Source of the DNA: Rickettsia conorii
Lineage (GTDB): Bacteria > Pseudomonadota > Alphaproteobacteria > Rickettsiales > Rickettsiaceae
Assembly: GCA_020726135.1 (NCBI GenBank)
Contig: DYTE01000009.1
Coordinates: forward strand, 1-40,728
Length of the DNA stretch: 40,728 nt
Direction: 5' to 3'
In this document: one piece after another, positions 1 to 7,763 of the stretch
Numbering within the stretch: position 1 is the first letter of the stretch
How the letters are laid out: the number at the start of each line of letters is the position of its first letter
Notes under the pieces: generated by a model
What the model was told of the DNA's origin: nothing
The model's input: only the letters and a program-made list of their open reading frames with translations
The model's database searches: none
Translations under genes and position numbers: made by a program

Positions 1-180
1 GTTTAGAATCAATAGTTTTCAGCATTTTTATTTTCTTAGTTAGAACGGCCCTGTAGCTCAATCCAATCATGAATCTGAATAATCTCCTAACCTTTAATAA
101 TTAATAACATTTGTGCACTAATGCTTTGGGGCTTAAATTCGCCCTTTAGCTTTTATTTTATATATTTAATTAACATTTTC
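1..180. other. Noncoding edge region with GC-richer patches; possible structured RNA, not identified
   Basis: No convincing gene is seen here. Two patches stand out from the AT-rich surroundings: around 46-66 (GGCCCTGTAGC and flanks) and around 114-150 (GCACTAATGC, GGGGCTT, GCCC). GGCCCT near 48 could pair with GGGGCT near 128 through four Watson-Crick and two wobble pairs, and GGGC-(8 nt)-GCCC makes a small local hairpin. In an AT-rich genome such patches between genes often mark structural RNA. I could not match it to the tRNA, tmRNA, 4.5S, RNase P or 6S signatures I know. On the minus strand a short frame starting near 70 runs off the left edge. Confidence 0.2.
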
Positions 181-209
181 TTGTCTTATAAATATTATTC
201 TATCATAAT
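181..209 (+). promoter_or_regulatory. Possible sigma-70-type promoter for the unknown gene at 241
   Basis: TTGTCT (181-186) and CATAAT (204-209) are separated by exactly 17 bases, about 30 bases before the ATG at 241. Four and five of six positions match the -35 and -10 consensus. Chance matches are common in such AT-rich DNA. Confidence 0.35.
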
Positions 210-240
210 TATTTTTAAACATTATTTCACATAATTATGA

Positions 241-714
241 ATGAATATGAGTAAAGAAAATAAGAATGAAAATTTAAAGCATATTGCAATTCAACAATTA
301 CTATATTTTTTAACATTACAAAAAGGTCAAAAGAAATATGAGAATAATGAAAAATATTTAAATAGTTTGAAAGAAATTTTTAAACTATTTTTTGAGATAG
401 AACATTTTGATAATATACCAATTTCTCATTTTAATCCAAATATTGAAATTTCATCTAGAAAACTTATTCTATATTATTGTCTTAATAAGGAAAAATATAT
501 TGGTGATGATGAATATCAAATATTTTATGTTGCTGCTAAAGATATATCTAGAAATATTGTTGATAAATTAGAAAATGTTTCATATATATTTCCAGAAAAA
601 TTCAAAAATTTGATAATAAATGATATACAATCTTCTGAATTAATTAAAATATTACCTGATGACCAAGAAGCAAATTTCTATGATTCAGTAAATATTGGCG
701 AAAATTTTGAGTAA
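241..714 (+). CDS. Hypothetical protein, 157 aa
   Basis: I do not recognise this protein. It is soluble-looking, with no signal peptide or membrane segment, and is rich in Lys, Asn, Ile and Glu like its genomic neighbours. The first third is helical and charged (residues 1-50). Then comes a mixed stretch with aromatic residues (ISSRKLILYYC, DEYQIFYVAAKD), and an acidic tail ends in GENFE. The start could be the ATG at 241 or the Met at 247 (MSKENK); neither has a clear SD. A promoter-like sequence lies 30 bases upstream. It converges on atpH with an 89-base gap. It is probably a real gene because it is an uninterrupted frame with the local codon use, but its function is unknown. Confidence 0.6.
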   Translation: MNMSKENKNENLKHIAIQQLLYFLTLQKGQKKYENNEKYLNSLKEIFKLFFEIEHFDNIPISHFNPNIEISSRKLILYYCLNKEKYIGDDEYQIFYVAAKDISRNIVDKLENVSYIFPEKFKNLIINDIQSSELIKILPDDQEANFYDSVNIGENFE

Positions 715-803
715 TCTTCAAGTTGATTTTTAACAGAAATATTTTTGTTACCATCTAATTTCATCTTTAAAATAATTACTAAATTTGGTAACTAAATTAT
801 ATT

Positions 804-1340
804 TTATTTAAAACTATTCTTTATTTTATCAATCATAGCATTAACACTATAGTCCAAACATATAGAATCATATTCTATAGTAATGCCTGCTATTAAAGCA
901 TTATTTACTAAAAAATTTATTTGAGTTTTTTGCTTTAATTTTTCTTCAATATAGTCAAGAACCCATTTTTGTTGCTTTTTATTCAATTTTCCAGCAGATG
1001 TAACATCCACTATTTTAATAAACTTGCTATCAAGCATCATTTTATTAAATAACACTACAATATCATTTAAAAAACCTAATCTAGAGTTTTGAAGCACAAT
1101 TAATAAGAAATTTTTAACTAATTCTTCCATCTCAAAATGTTCTGCAATATATGTAATTATCTCAGTTTTTGTATTCATAGATAATACAGGATAATTCATG
1201 CTATTTCTAAGATTAACATCACTTGAAAATGCTTCATTTAAAAAGCACAATTGTTTATAAATTATTTCTACAATATTATCATTTGTTGCTTTAGAAAATA
1301 ATGCATTTGTATAGTTTTTAACTATATTTTTATCTATCAT
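804..1340 (-). CDS. atpH: F1F0 ATP synthase subunit delta (AtpH/OSCP)
   Basis: The delta subunit (mitochondrial OSCP) sits on top of F1 and connects it to the peripheral stalk of the ATP synthase. The 178-residue length is typical. The N-terminal half carries the expected helical bundle (KNYTNALFSKA opening, SRLGFLNDIVVLFN). The C-terminal end has the family's closing beta-strand and helix pattern (NALIAGITIEYDSICLDYSVNAMIDKIK). An AGGA SD lies 4 bases before the ATG. In most alphaproteobacteria atpH opens an atpHAGDC operon. Here nothing follows it on its strand: the unknown + strand gene converges on it instead, so the gene is cut off from its partners. It is divergent from ftsZ. Confidence 0.85.
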   Translation of the reverse strand: MIDKNIVKNYTNALFSKATNDNIVEIIYKQLCFLNEAFSSDVNLRNSMNYPVLSMNTKTEIITYIAEHFEMEELVKNFLLIVLQNSRLGFLNDIVVLFNKMMLDSKFIKIVDVTSAGKLNKKQQKWVLDYIEEKLKQKTQINFLVNNALIAGITIEYDSICLDYSVNAMIDKIKNSFK

Positions 1341-1421
1341 AGCGTCCTGAAATTGAATTTATCTTGAAGATCAAATTGAATTTAATATTATAGCAGCATT
1401 TTGTCAAGAATAATCATTTGA

Positions 1422-1453
1422 TTGTAGAAATTAATTTATTTATTATATATAAT
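1422..1453 (+). promoter_or_regulatory. Possible ftsZ promoter
   Basis: A TTGTAG (1422-1427) and TATATA/TATAAT (1446-1453) pair with 18-20 base spacing would start a transcript near 1460, leaving a leader of about 30 bases with AGG at 1478-1480. A second pair, TTGAAA (1462-1467) and TATATA (1485-1490) with 17 bases, would give a nearly leaderless ftsZ mRNA. The sequence alone does not decide between them. Confidence 0.3.
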
Positions 1454-1492
1454 AAACTTATTTGAAATAATTATTTTAGGTATTTATATATA

Positions 1493-2821
1493 ATGTCATT
1501 AGATATCAAAAATCCAGACTCTGTGGTATTAAAACCAACTATTATAGTATTCGGTGTCGGTGGAGCTGGTGGAAATGCTGTTAACAACATGTTGTCATCA
1601 AAATTACAAGGCGCAAATTTTGTTGTTGCCAATACTGATGCTCAATCACTAGAATATTCATTATGTGAAAATAAAATTCAACTTGGTGCCAAAACAACTA
1701 AGGGTCTTGGAGCTGGAGCTGATCCATTGATTGGTGCTCTTGCGGCAGAAGAATCTGAAGATGAAATAAGACGTTATCTTGCTAATGCAAATATGGTTTT
1801 TGTAACAGCAGGAATGGGCGGAGGTACTGGTACTGGTGCTTCACCCTTTGTTGCAAGAATTGCAAAAGAACTTGGAATATTGACAGTTGGTGTTGTCACA
1901 AAGCCATTCCATTTTGAAGGAATGCATAGAATGAAAACTGCTGAAAATGGGCTTATAGAACTTCAAAAAGTTGTTGATACTTTAATCGTAATACCAAATC
2001 AAAATTTATTCAGAATAGCAAATGAACAAACTACTTTTGCTGATGCATTTAAAATGGCAGATGATGTTTTGCATGCAGGAGTTCGAAGTGTTACAGATTT
2101 GATGATTATGCCAGGACTTATTAATTTAGATTTTGCAGATATCAGAGCCGTTATGAGTGAAATGGGTAAAGCAATGATGGGTACTGGTGAAGCATCTGGC
2201 GAAGATCGTGCATTAAGGGCAGCTGAAGCAGCAATATTTAATCCATTATTAGCTCATAATTCAATGTGTGGAGCACGTGGTGTCATTATAAATATCACAG
2301 GTGGCCTTGATATGACATTATTTGAAGTAGACATTGTAGCTAATAGAATTGGTCAAGAAGTTGGGTATAAAGATGCTAATATCATTGTTGGTTCAACTTT
2401 TAACAAAGATTTAGAAGGTACAATTAGAGTGTCTGTAGTTGCGACTGGAATTGATGCTGAAGAATCAAAATTAGAAAAAAATATTAAATATGAAGAACAA
2501 CAAAATAATGAAATAACTGCAAATATAGACCAAAATAATATAATTGAGCCTATCCTTTTTGAAGAATTGCTTGATTCTAATAAATATGAAGCTGAAACAG
2601 TAGAAATTAAAGACCTTCAAGGAATTAGAGCAGAAAATAATATACAAGAAAAAAATGTAGGAACAGAACAAAAATCTATTTTTTCACGTATGTGGAATTC
2701 ATTAAAATCCTCAAATAATGATAATCATGATACGAGAGATAATTTTATTCATAAAACTCCGGAATTAGGTAGTTCTGATAATATTCATGATATTCCATCT
2801 GTTTTGAGAAAGAAAAAATGA
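1493..2821 (+). CDS. ftsZ: Cell division protein FtsZ
   Basis: FtsZ is the tubulin-like GTPase that forms the division ring at midcell. The nucleotide pocket is intact: [10 protein letters not shown] at residues 21-30, NTDAQ at 47-51, and the tubulin signature GGGTGTG at 109-115. The T7 synergy-loop region (NLDFADI) is also present. The conserved globular core ends near residue 325. A variable acidic linker of about 105 residues follows, and the C-terminal peptide [10 protein letters not shown] matches the conserved tail that binds FtsA and other anchors. The total of 442 residues is within the alphaproteobacterial range. Its stop overlaps the idi start by four bases (ATGA), so the two are translationally coupled. 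The usual dcw neighbours (ftsA, ftsQ) are absent. Confidence 0.97.
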   Translation: MSLDIKNPDSVVLKPTIIVFGVGGAGGNAVNNMLSSKLQGANFVVANTDAQSLEYSLCENKIQLGAKTTKGLGAGADPLIGALAAEESEDEIRRYLANANMVFVTAGMGGGTGTGASPFVARIAKELGILTVGVVTKPFHFEGMHRMKTAENGLIELQKVVDTLIVIPNQNLFRIANEQTTFADAFKMADDVLHAGVRSVTDLMIMPGLINLDFADIRAVMSEMGKAMMGTGEASGEDRALRAAEAAIFNPLLAHNSMCGARGVIINITGGLDMTLFEVDIVANRIGQEVGYKDANIIVGSTFNKDLEGTIRVSVVATGIDAEESKLEKNIKYEEQQNNEITANIDQNNIIEPILFEELLDSNKYEAETVEIKDLQGIRAENNIQEKNVGTEQKSIFSRMWNSLKSSNNDNHDTRDNFIHKTPELGSSDNIHDIPSVLRKKK

Positions 2822-3366
2822 TTAATGATCTTTCATCAAAACATGTTGTTTTAGTTGATGAAAATGATAATTTTCAAGGCATTGCTAATAAAATTGATGC
2901 ACATAATTTGGATTCTCCTCTACATAGAGGTATTTCAGTATTTTTATTCAATAATAATAAAGAATTATTAATTCAAAAAAGATCTAGTTTAAAGAAAACA
3001 TGGGGTAGTTTTTGGTCAAATAGTTTTTGTGGACATCCTCAAATAGATGAAAATTACGAAGAAGCGGCAAAAAGACATGCAAAATTTGAACTTGGAATAG
3101 ATATTTTAAATTTATTCTTTATATCAAAATATCGATATAAATTTGAATTGAATAATATTGTCGAAAATGAAATATGTCCAATATATGTTTCTATTTATAA
3201 TGATTCAATCATTCCAAATATTCATGAAATTGATGAAATTAAATGGATCAAATTTCTAGATTTTGAAAATTATATAAAAGAAAATCATTATATTTTTACA
3301 CCATGGTGCATAGAAGAATTTGCAATAATTAAAAAAAATGATATATTCTCTATATTGGGGTTATAG
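2818..3366 (+). CDS. idi: Isopentenyl-diphosphate delta-isomerase, type 1
   Basis: This is a Nudix-fold enzyme that interconverts IPP and DMAPP in isoprenoid synthesis. At 182 residues it equals the E. coli enzyme in length. The family residues are visible: metal-binding His29 and His36 ([12 protein letters not shown]), QKR at 53-55, the active-site Cys71 in NSFCGHP, and the catalytic Glu118 in ENEICP. The ATG overlaps the ftsZ stop. Unusually, the last codons (TTG GGG TTA TAG) lie inside the tRNA-Ala gene, so the stop codon is formed by tRNA bases 8-10. Isoprenoids made from its products would serve ubiquinone (ubiA at 35829) and cell-wall lipid carriers. The assignment is firm. The type 1 rather than type 2 isomerase is notable for this kind of genome. 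Confidence 0.93.
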   Translation: MINDLSSKHVVLVDENDNFQGIANKIDAHNLDSPLHRGISVFLFNNNKELLIQKRSSLKKTWGSFWSNSFCGHPQIDENYEEAAKRHAKFELGIDILNLFFISKYRYKFELNNIVENEICPIYVSIYNDSIIPNIHEIDEIKWIKFLDFENYIKENHYIFTPWCIEEFAIIKKNDIFSILGL

Positions 3367-3432
3367 CTCAATTGGTAGAGCGTTTGAATGGCATTCAAAA
3401 GGTCGGCGGTTCGATTCCGCTTGACTCCACCA
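3357..3432 (+). tRNA. tRNA-Ala (anticodon GGC), CCA encoded
   Basis: A full 76-base cloverleaf can be folded. The acceptor stem is GGGGTTA/TGACTCC, the D-arm GCTC..GAGC, the anticodon stem TTTGA/TCAAA with loop ATGGCAT (anticodon GGC), and the T-arm GGCGG-TTCGATT-CCGCT; it ends in ACCA. Position 3 is G and position 70 is U, the G3-U70 wobble pair that identifies alanine tRNAs. Its first ten bases are also the end of idi. No separate promoter is visible, so it is probably processed from the ftsZ-idi transcript. The ackA stop codon lies only eight bases downstream on the other strand. Confidence 0.95.
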
Positions 3433-3439
3433 ATTTTTA

Positions 3440-4627
3440 TTATTTATCTGAACTATTGCACAATTTACTTATCGTATTCATCGCTATAGTTTTTTCTTCA
3501 TCTGTTGGAATAACAAATATCTGTATTTTACTATGTTGATTATTTAATTGTAATTTATTTTCGCTATTAGCAATTTCATCAAGTTCACATCCAAACCATG
3601 ATAATGTTCTGCATATTTTTTCTCTAATGATAGGCGAATGTTCGCCAATTCCAGCTGTAAATATCAATGCATCTAAACCAGCAAGTAAGAAAACAAGTTT
3701 ACCAATTTCTTGTTGAATTTTATATATAAATAAATCAATAGCAAATTGTGAATCTTGAGATTGACTTTCAATTAAAACTCTCATATCGGCGCTTTCACCA
3801 GAAACACCAAGCAAACCTGAATTTTTATAAAGTAAGTTACTAACTTCAGTCACTGTCATTTTTTCATGTTCAAGAAGATATAATATAACGCCAGGATCAA
3901 TCGAACCAGATCTAGTTGCCATCATTAATCCTTCTAGCACTGAAAATCCCATACTACTTGCAATGCTTTTTCCATTATGAAGAGCGCATAAACTTGCGCC
4001 GCTACCAAGATGAGCAATAATAGTTTTTTCTGGTAAATCTAATTTTGTAATTATTTTAAAATTTTGGCTAACATATTGGTATGAAAGCCCATGAAATCCA
4101 TATTTACAAATAGATTTATCAGCAAATTTTTTTGGTAATGAAAAAGATTTTGCAAGTTTAGATTGTGTCATATGGAAAGCTGTATCAAAACAAGCTATAT
4201 GTTTTTTTGATGGATATTTTTCAAAAAATATCTTAAGAGCAGCAAGATTATAAGGCTGATGAAGAGGGTCTAGAGGTATTAATTTTTCTATTTGAGATAT
4301 TATTTCATCTGTAACAATCACTGGAGAGCTAAAAATATTCCCACCATGCACAACACGATGACCAGTCGCTATAAGATTCATATTTTTTTTCTCATTCCAC
4401 CAAAGTAAAAACATATTAATCATATCAACTATCGGATCTTTTGATGATTTTTTTGTCTCGATAATTTGATTAGTCTGATCATCATTTAAATGAAATATAA
4501 TCTCATTATCTTTCTTCTCTAATAAAATATGACTTAATTGCTTATTTATTTTATTATCTATCATTAAAAAAATAGAAATTTTTAAACTAGAGGAACCAGC
4601 GTTACATACTAATATTACATTCTGCAT
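3440..4627 (-). CDS. ackA: Acetate kinase
   Basis: The enzyme transfers phosphate between acetyl phosphate and ADP, making acetate and ATP, or the reverse. The ASKHA-fold signatures are all present: NAGSSSLKISIF at the N-terminus, GHRVVHGG, DTAFH, YGFHGLSYQYVS, AHLGSGASLCAL, RSGSIDPGVI, and near the C-terminus FTAGIGEHSP. Its length of 395 residues is normal. It lies 12 bases after pta on the same strand and is surely co-transcribed with it. Together they run acetyl-CoA, acetyl phosphate, acetate with substrate-level ATP formation, and could also set an acetyl phosphate pool. Confidence 0.96.
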   Translation of the reverse strand: MQNVILVCNAGSSSLKISIFLMIDNKINKQLSHILLEKKDNEIIFHLNDDQTNQIIETKKSSKDPIVDMINMFLLWWNEKKNMNLIATGHRVVHGGNIFSSPVIVTDEIISQIEKLIPLDPLHQPYNLAALKIFFEKYPSKKHIACFDTAFHMTQSKLAKSFSLPKKFADKSICKYGFHGLSYQYVSQNFKIITKLDLPEKTIIAHLGSGASLCALHNGKSIASSMGFSVLEGLMMATRSGSIDPGVILYLLEHEKMTVTEVSNLLYKNSGLLGVSGESADMRVLIESQSQDSQFAIDLFIYKIQQEIGKLVFLLAGLDALIFTAGIGEHSPIIREKICRTLSWFGCELDEIANSENKLQLNNQHSKIQIFVIPTDEEKTIAMNTISKLCNSSDK

Positions 4628-4639
4628 AAATTAATTCTA

Positions 4640-5653
4640 TTAAAGTTTAGTATGATATATTAATGAAGCAAGTACAGAAGACATAACTCTTGTTTCCATT
4701 GGGTCTGAACGACTTGTAAGCATTACAGGAACTTTAGCACCAAGCACAATACCTGCCATTAATGCTTTGCTTAAATATTTAAGTTGCTTTGCAAGCATAT
4801 TACCTGATTCAAGATCTGGAACTAATAAAATATCAGCATCGCCAGATACAGGAGATGATATACCTTTTATATTAGCAGCAGTTATTGAGATAGCATTATC
4901 AAAAGCTAATGGCCCATCAACTAAAGCGTTAGTAATTTGACCTCTTTCAGCCATTTTTGATAAAGAAGCTGCATCAAGCGTTGCTGGCATAGAAGATGTA
5001 ACAGTCTCAACAGCTGATAAAACAGCAACTTTTACTTGTGGCTCTTGAACAATTTTACACATAAAATCAATAGCATTTTGAGCAATATCTCTTTTATCCT
5101 CCAATGTTGGGCAAATATTTAATGCGGCATCAGTAATTACAAAAGGTTTATGAAATGTTGCAACAGACATTAAGAATGCATGACTCATACGTCTATCAGT
5201 TCTAAGACCTCTGTCTTTATGAACTATTTCTGCCATTAATTCATCAGTATGTAGCGCTCCTTTCATAATTGCATCTATATCCCCTTTTCTAGCCATTTCA
5301 ACTGATAAAGTCGCTGCCATATGACTATGTAACGTGTCCACAATTTCATATTTAGTAATGTCTAAATTGATTGATGCAGCTACATTATTAATTTTATGAC
5401 GAGGTCCAACCAAAATAGGTTTTATTAAATTTAATTCAGCAGAACGCACAGCACCAAGTAATGATTCTTTATCTGTTGGATGAACTACCGCCGTCTTAAC
5501 CACAGGTAATGGATGCGCTCGCTGCAATAATTTTACAAAATTCTTTACAGCTAAATCTTGTATTTCTTCACAATCTTTTCCATGTTCTAAAAAACAATCC
5601 AAAAATGTGCTATGTTCTCCACTTTCAACTTCGTAATTATCTTTATCTAACAT
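4640..5653 (-). CDS. pta: Phosphate acetyltransferase (phosphate acetyl/butyryltransferase family)
   Basis: It catalyses acetyl-CoA + phosphate to acetyl phosphate + CoA. Family blocks visible are PILVGPRHKI, DAIMKGALHTDELM, RTDRRMSHAFLM, FVITDAALNICPTLEDK, VAVLSAVETVTSSMPAT, SGDADILLVPDLESGNMLAKQL, and GAKVPVMLTSRSDP. This is the short single-domain form lacking the N-terminal DRTGG region of E. coli Pta; such forms pair with ackA in alphaproteobacteria. The open frame could begin at a TTG 12 bases earlier (5665). The ATG at 5653 (MLDKDN) is preferred because it is a standard start with GGTG a short way upstream. A butyryl-type specificity cannot be excluded, but the ackA partner favours acetyl. 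Confidence 0.9.
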   Translation of the reverse strand: MLDKDNYEVESGEHSTFLDCFLEHGKDCEEIQDLAVKNFVKLLQRAHPLPVVKTAVVHPTDKESLLGAVRSAELNLIKPILVGPRHKINNVAASINLDITKYEIVDTLHSHMAATLSVEMARKGDIDAIMKGALHTDELMAEIVHKDRGLRTDRRMSHAFLMSVATFHKPFVITDAALNICPTLEDKRDIAQNAIDFMCKIVQEPQVKVAVLSAVETVTSSMPATLDAASLSKMAERGQITNALVDGPLAFDNAISITAANIKGISSPVSGDADILLVPDLESGNMLAKQLKYLSKALMAGIVLGAKVPVMLTSRSDPMETRVMSSVLASLIYHTKL

Positions 5654-5768
5654 AAAATACACCAAATGATACTAATTTCTAATTACATTTAAACTAACAT
5701 AATTACAATAAATTATAAACTAAAATTCTATAAATATTTATTATTATTTATAATATGTGACATATATT

Positions 5769-6578
5769 TTATATATTACGTTGAGTACTAGTTTGAGAAT
5801 TAATAGGAGTTATTAGAGGTAAAGTAGATGAATTCATTTGACTAATTAGTTGTACATTTTGTACAGTAGTTTTTATGTGATTTATCTCATTAGTTATCAG
5901 TTGTTTTTTTTCTAATAATTCTTTATTTTTATGTTCTTCAATTTTTTTATTTAATATTTCACTAAAAGTTTTAAGTTTAATTGATTTAAATAGATCACTT
6001 AATGTTTTTAAAAACTTAATTTTTTGAGTGTTATGTTCTAATTTTAATATTTTTTTATCTAGATTTTCACGATATTTTTGTTGAAGCTCTTTATTCTCGG
6101 GAATATATGGAAGGACTTGAGCTTCTTCTTCATAATTATTTTCTCGTAATTCATTAGATAATCCAGTAATAAAAACAGATACAGCAGAAGACATTTTTAT
6201 CTTAGGATTAGATAGCATATTGTTAACAAGACCAAAATTCTGTTCAATAATATTTTCTAACTCTTGTGCTCTATTCAAACTATTTTCTAATGATATTGCA
6301 TCAATCCTTTTTGACAAATTTTCTTGAAATTCATTTAAGCCCCCAGATATTTGAAAAAATTCTAATTTATCTTTTATTCCAGCTAAATATTCCGAAACAG
6401 ATATATCATCATCATTATTTATTTTTACTTTATATGAATTTTTCTTTACCCAATCTGAAGCCAGTTTTCCATCAATTTCACGATCTTCAATAATGGCAAT
6501 AATGACAGGATCAATTATTCCGAATGTTTTATAGTCTTGTTCTGACGCAATTTTGTCTTCACTTGTAATTTTGCTCAT
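5769..6578 (-). CDS. Unknown protein, third gene of a three-gene overlapping operon (269 aa)
   Basis: I do not recognise this protein. The N-terminal 90 residues look globular (FGIIDPVIIAIIEDREIDG, SVSEYLAGIKDKLEFFQ). Residues about 85-230 are long charged helices likely to form coiled coils (NSLNRAQELENIIEQN, KKILKLEHNTQKIKFLK, KKIEEHKNKELLEKKQL). The last 25 residues are Ser/Thr/Asn/Gln-rich and look disordered (INSQTSTQRNI). There is no signal peptide or membrane segment. It overlaps the upstream 74-codon gene by 20 bases, indicating translational coupling. The shape (globular head, coiled coil, polar tail) fits a secreted effector or scaffold of an intracellular bacterium, but that is only a guess. 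Confidence 0.6.
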   Translation of the reverse strand: MSKITSEDKIASEQDYKTFGIIDPVIIAIIEDREIDGKLASDWVKKNSYKVKINNDDDISVSEYLAGIKDKLEFFQISGGLNEFQENLSKRIDAISLENSLNRAQELENIIEQNFGLVNNMLSNPKIKMSSAVSVFITGLSNELRENNYEEEAQVLPYIPENKELQQKYRENLDKKILKLEHNTQKIKFLKTLSDLFKSIKLKTFSEILNKKIEEHKNKELLEKKQLITNEINHIKTTVQNVQLISQMNSSTLPLITPINSQTSTQRNI

Positions 6579-6783
6579 AATATTTTACCTTATTATTTTT
6601 ATCTTGTCTTTTGTATATTTTGTGGTACCACATCATATGCTTTGAACCGTTATATTTTTCTACTACAACTTTGTCATTATTAATAATTAGTTTTTTAATA
6701 TTAGAATTATCGTATTTCGATTCAATTCTACCTTCTTCATCTTCGATAACAATATATTCTTTTTTTTCTTTATCCTTACTCAT
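6559..6783 (-). CDS. Unknown small charged protein, second gene of the overlapping operon (74 aa)
   Basis: I do not recognise this protein. It is very highly charged, beginning MSKDKEKKEYIVIEDEEGR and ending KYYEQNYK, with alternating strand-like segments (KKLIINNDKVVVEKYNG) and an aromatic/histidine patch HMMWYHKIYKR. It could be a small beta-rich adaptor, chaperone or immunity-like partner of the flanking proteins. Its ATG overlaps the end of the upstream gene by 8 bases and its end overlaps the downstream gene by 20 bases. This sandwiching between two longer frames supports it being real despite its size. Confidence 0.5.
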   Translation of the reverse strand: MSKDKEKKEYIVIEDEEGRIESKYDNSNIKKLIINNDKVVVEKYNGSKHMMWYHKIYKRQDKNNKVKYYEQNYK

Positions 6784-7624
6784 TTATTTCCTCATTATTT
6801 TCTGTATATATTTTAAAAAAAGCTTCGGATATAATAGACTTTATTTTCTCAAACTTATCGCCACTATCAATAGCCAAAATTTTCATTTTAACATCAGCAA
6901 TATGCTCTAATATTTTTATTTTTAATTCTTTATATTTATCTATGTCGATTTCATTATTTTCTTTCATCTTATCAAATATTTTAAAGAAAATATTTTTTAT
7001 TATTATATCATTTAAATTATAATTCAATTGTAATACATGTATTTCAAGAGATTGTATATCTTGATTATATTCCAGTGAATCAATTTTATTATCATCATAT
7101 TCTTTATCTAATTCATTCAATTGCTCTTCATCTATAATATTATACTCAAATTCTGAAGGCCTTGGCGTAGTGTTAGCACTATTAACAGCAGTAGATTCAG
7201 AGCTAATAGACTCTCTTCTTTTTATTGAAAGAAGATCTTTTATATTATCAAAATTTTTTCTAATAGATGCAATTATTCTGTTTTTTTCTGTTTTTAGGTC
7301 TAATTTCAATTCTTCTAGATTTTGTTTTATTTTGTTTATTATTGTTTCTATTAAACCATCTGTTGTCTGGTATATATATGATGTATTTTTTTTATCACTA
7401 TCATCATTTAAAAAATCTATAAGTTTTTCAATAAATATATTTAAGGGATGATTGAGACTGTCATATTCAACTTGTTCATGACTATCAGGTAACATAGAAA
7501 AACTATTTAACGGAGCAATGTCGCGTATTGCAGGTTCTACTACAGAATGGTATAATGATTGGTTAGAATCTAGAGATTCCAGCGAAATTTCTGAACCAGT
7601 TAAAGATGTGTCACTGTTGTACAT
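6776..7624 (-). CDS. Unknown protein, first gene of the overlapping operon (282 aa)
   Basis: I do not recognise this protein. The first 60 residues are acidic, Ser-rich and low in hydrophobics (TSLTGSEISLESLDSNQS), like a disordered leader. Residues 60-130 are helical and charged (LIETIINKIKQNLEELKLD). A second polar Ser/Thr/Pro linker follows near 138-160 (RRESISSESTAVNSANTTPR). The C-terminal part is again helical (DIDKYKELKIKILEHIADVKMKILA). There is no signal peptide. It is preceded by a promoter-like sequence with a consensus -35. Its end overlaps the next small gene by 8 bases. The pattern of disordered leader plus helical blocks is seen in many secreted effectors, but no family can be named. 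Confidence 0.6.
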   Translation of the reverse strand: MYNSDTSLTGSEISLESLDSNQSLYHSVVEPAIRDIAPLNSFSMLPDSHEQVEYDSLNHPLNIFIEKLIDFLNDDSDKKNTSYIYQTTDGLIETIINKIKQNLEELKLDLKTEKNRIIASIRKNFDNIKDLLSIKRRESISSESTAVNSANTTPRPSEFEYNIIDEEQLNELDKEYDDNKIDSLEYNQDIQSLEIHVLQLNYNLNDIIIKNIFFKIFDKMKENNEIDIDKYKELKIKILEHIADVKMKILAIDSGDKFEKIKSIISEAFFKIYTENNEEINE

Positions 7625-7665
7625 TGCAATAGTTCCAGTTTAATCATATAATAATTATTTGATAC

Positions 7666-7694
7666 AAGTTACTATAAATATTAAAAGCTGTCAA
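7666..7694 (-). promoter_or_regulatory. Promoter candidate for the unknown three-gene operon
   Basis: Read on the minus strand, a perfect TTGACA (7689-7694) is followed after exactly 17 bases by TAACTT (7666-7671). The leader to the ATG at 7624 would be about 35 bases. A consensus -35 with optimal spacing is less likely to be a chance AT-rich match, so the operon probably has its own promoter rather than depending on the upstream channel gene. Confidence 0.45.
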
Positions 7695-7763
7695 ATTAAT
7701 TAACTAATTCTTAGCAATTTTCATTTTAATTTTCTATTCTAAGTGCAGAAAAACATTTATCAA

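Noticed and set aside
51-62. CTGTAGCTCAAT looks like the D-arm of a tRNA
   Set aside because: No matching acceptor stem, anticodon arm or T-arm (GGTTCGA-type) follows within 90 bases, so it is not a tRNA gene.
747-792. GTTACC/GGTAAC as a terminator between the 241-714 gene and atpH
   Set aside because: The arms are only 6 bp and about 34 bases apart, with no T-run; too weak to call.
1387-1407. Perfect TTGACA and TATAAT upstream of atpH on the minus strand
   Set aside because: They are separated by only 9 bases, far too few for one promoter; each may belong to a different weak promoter.
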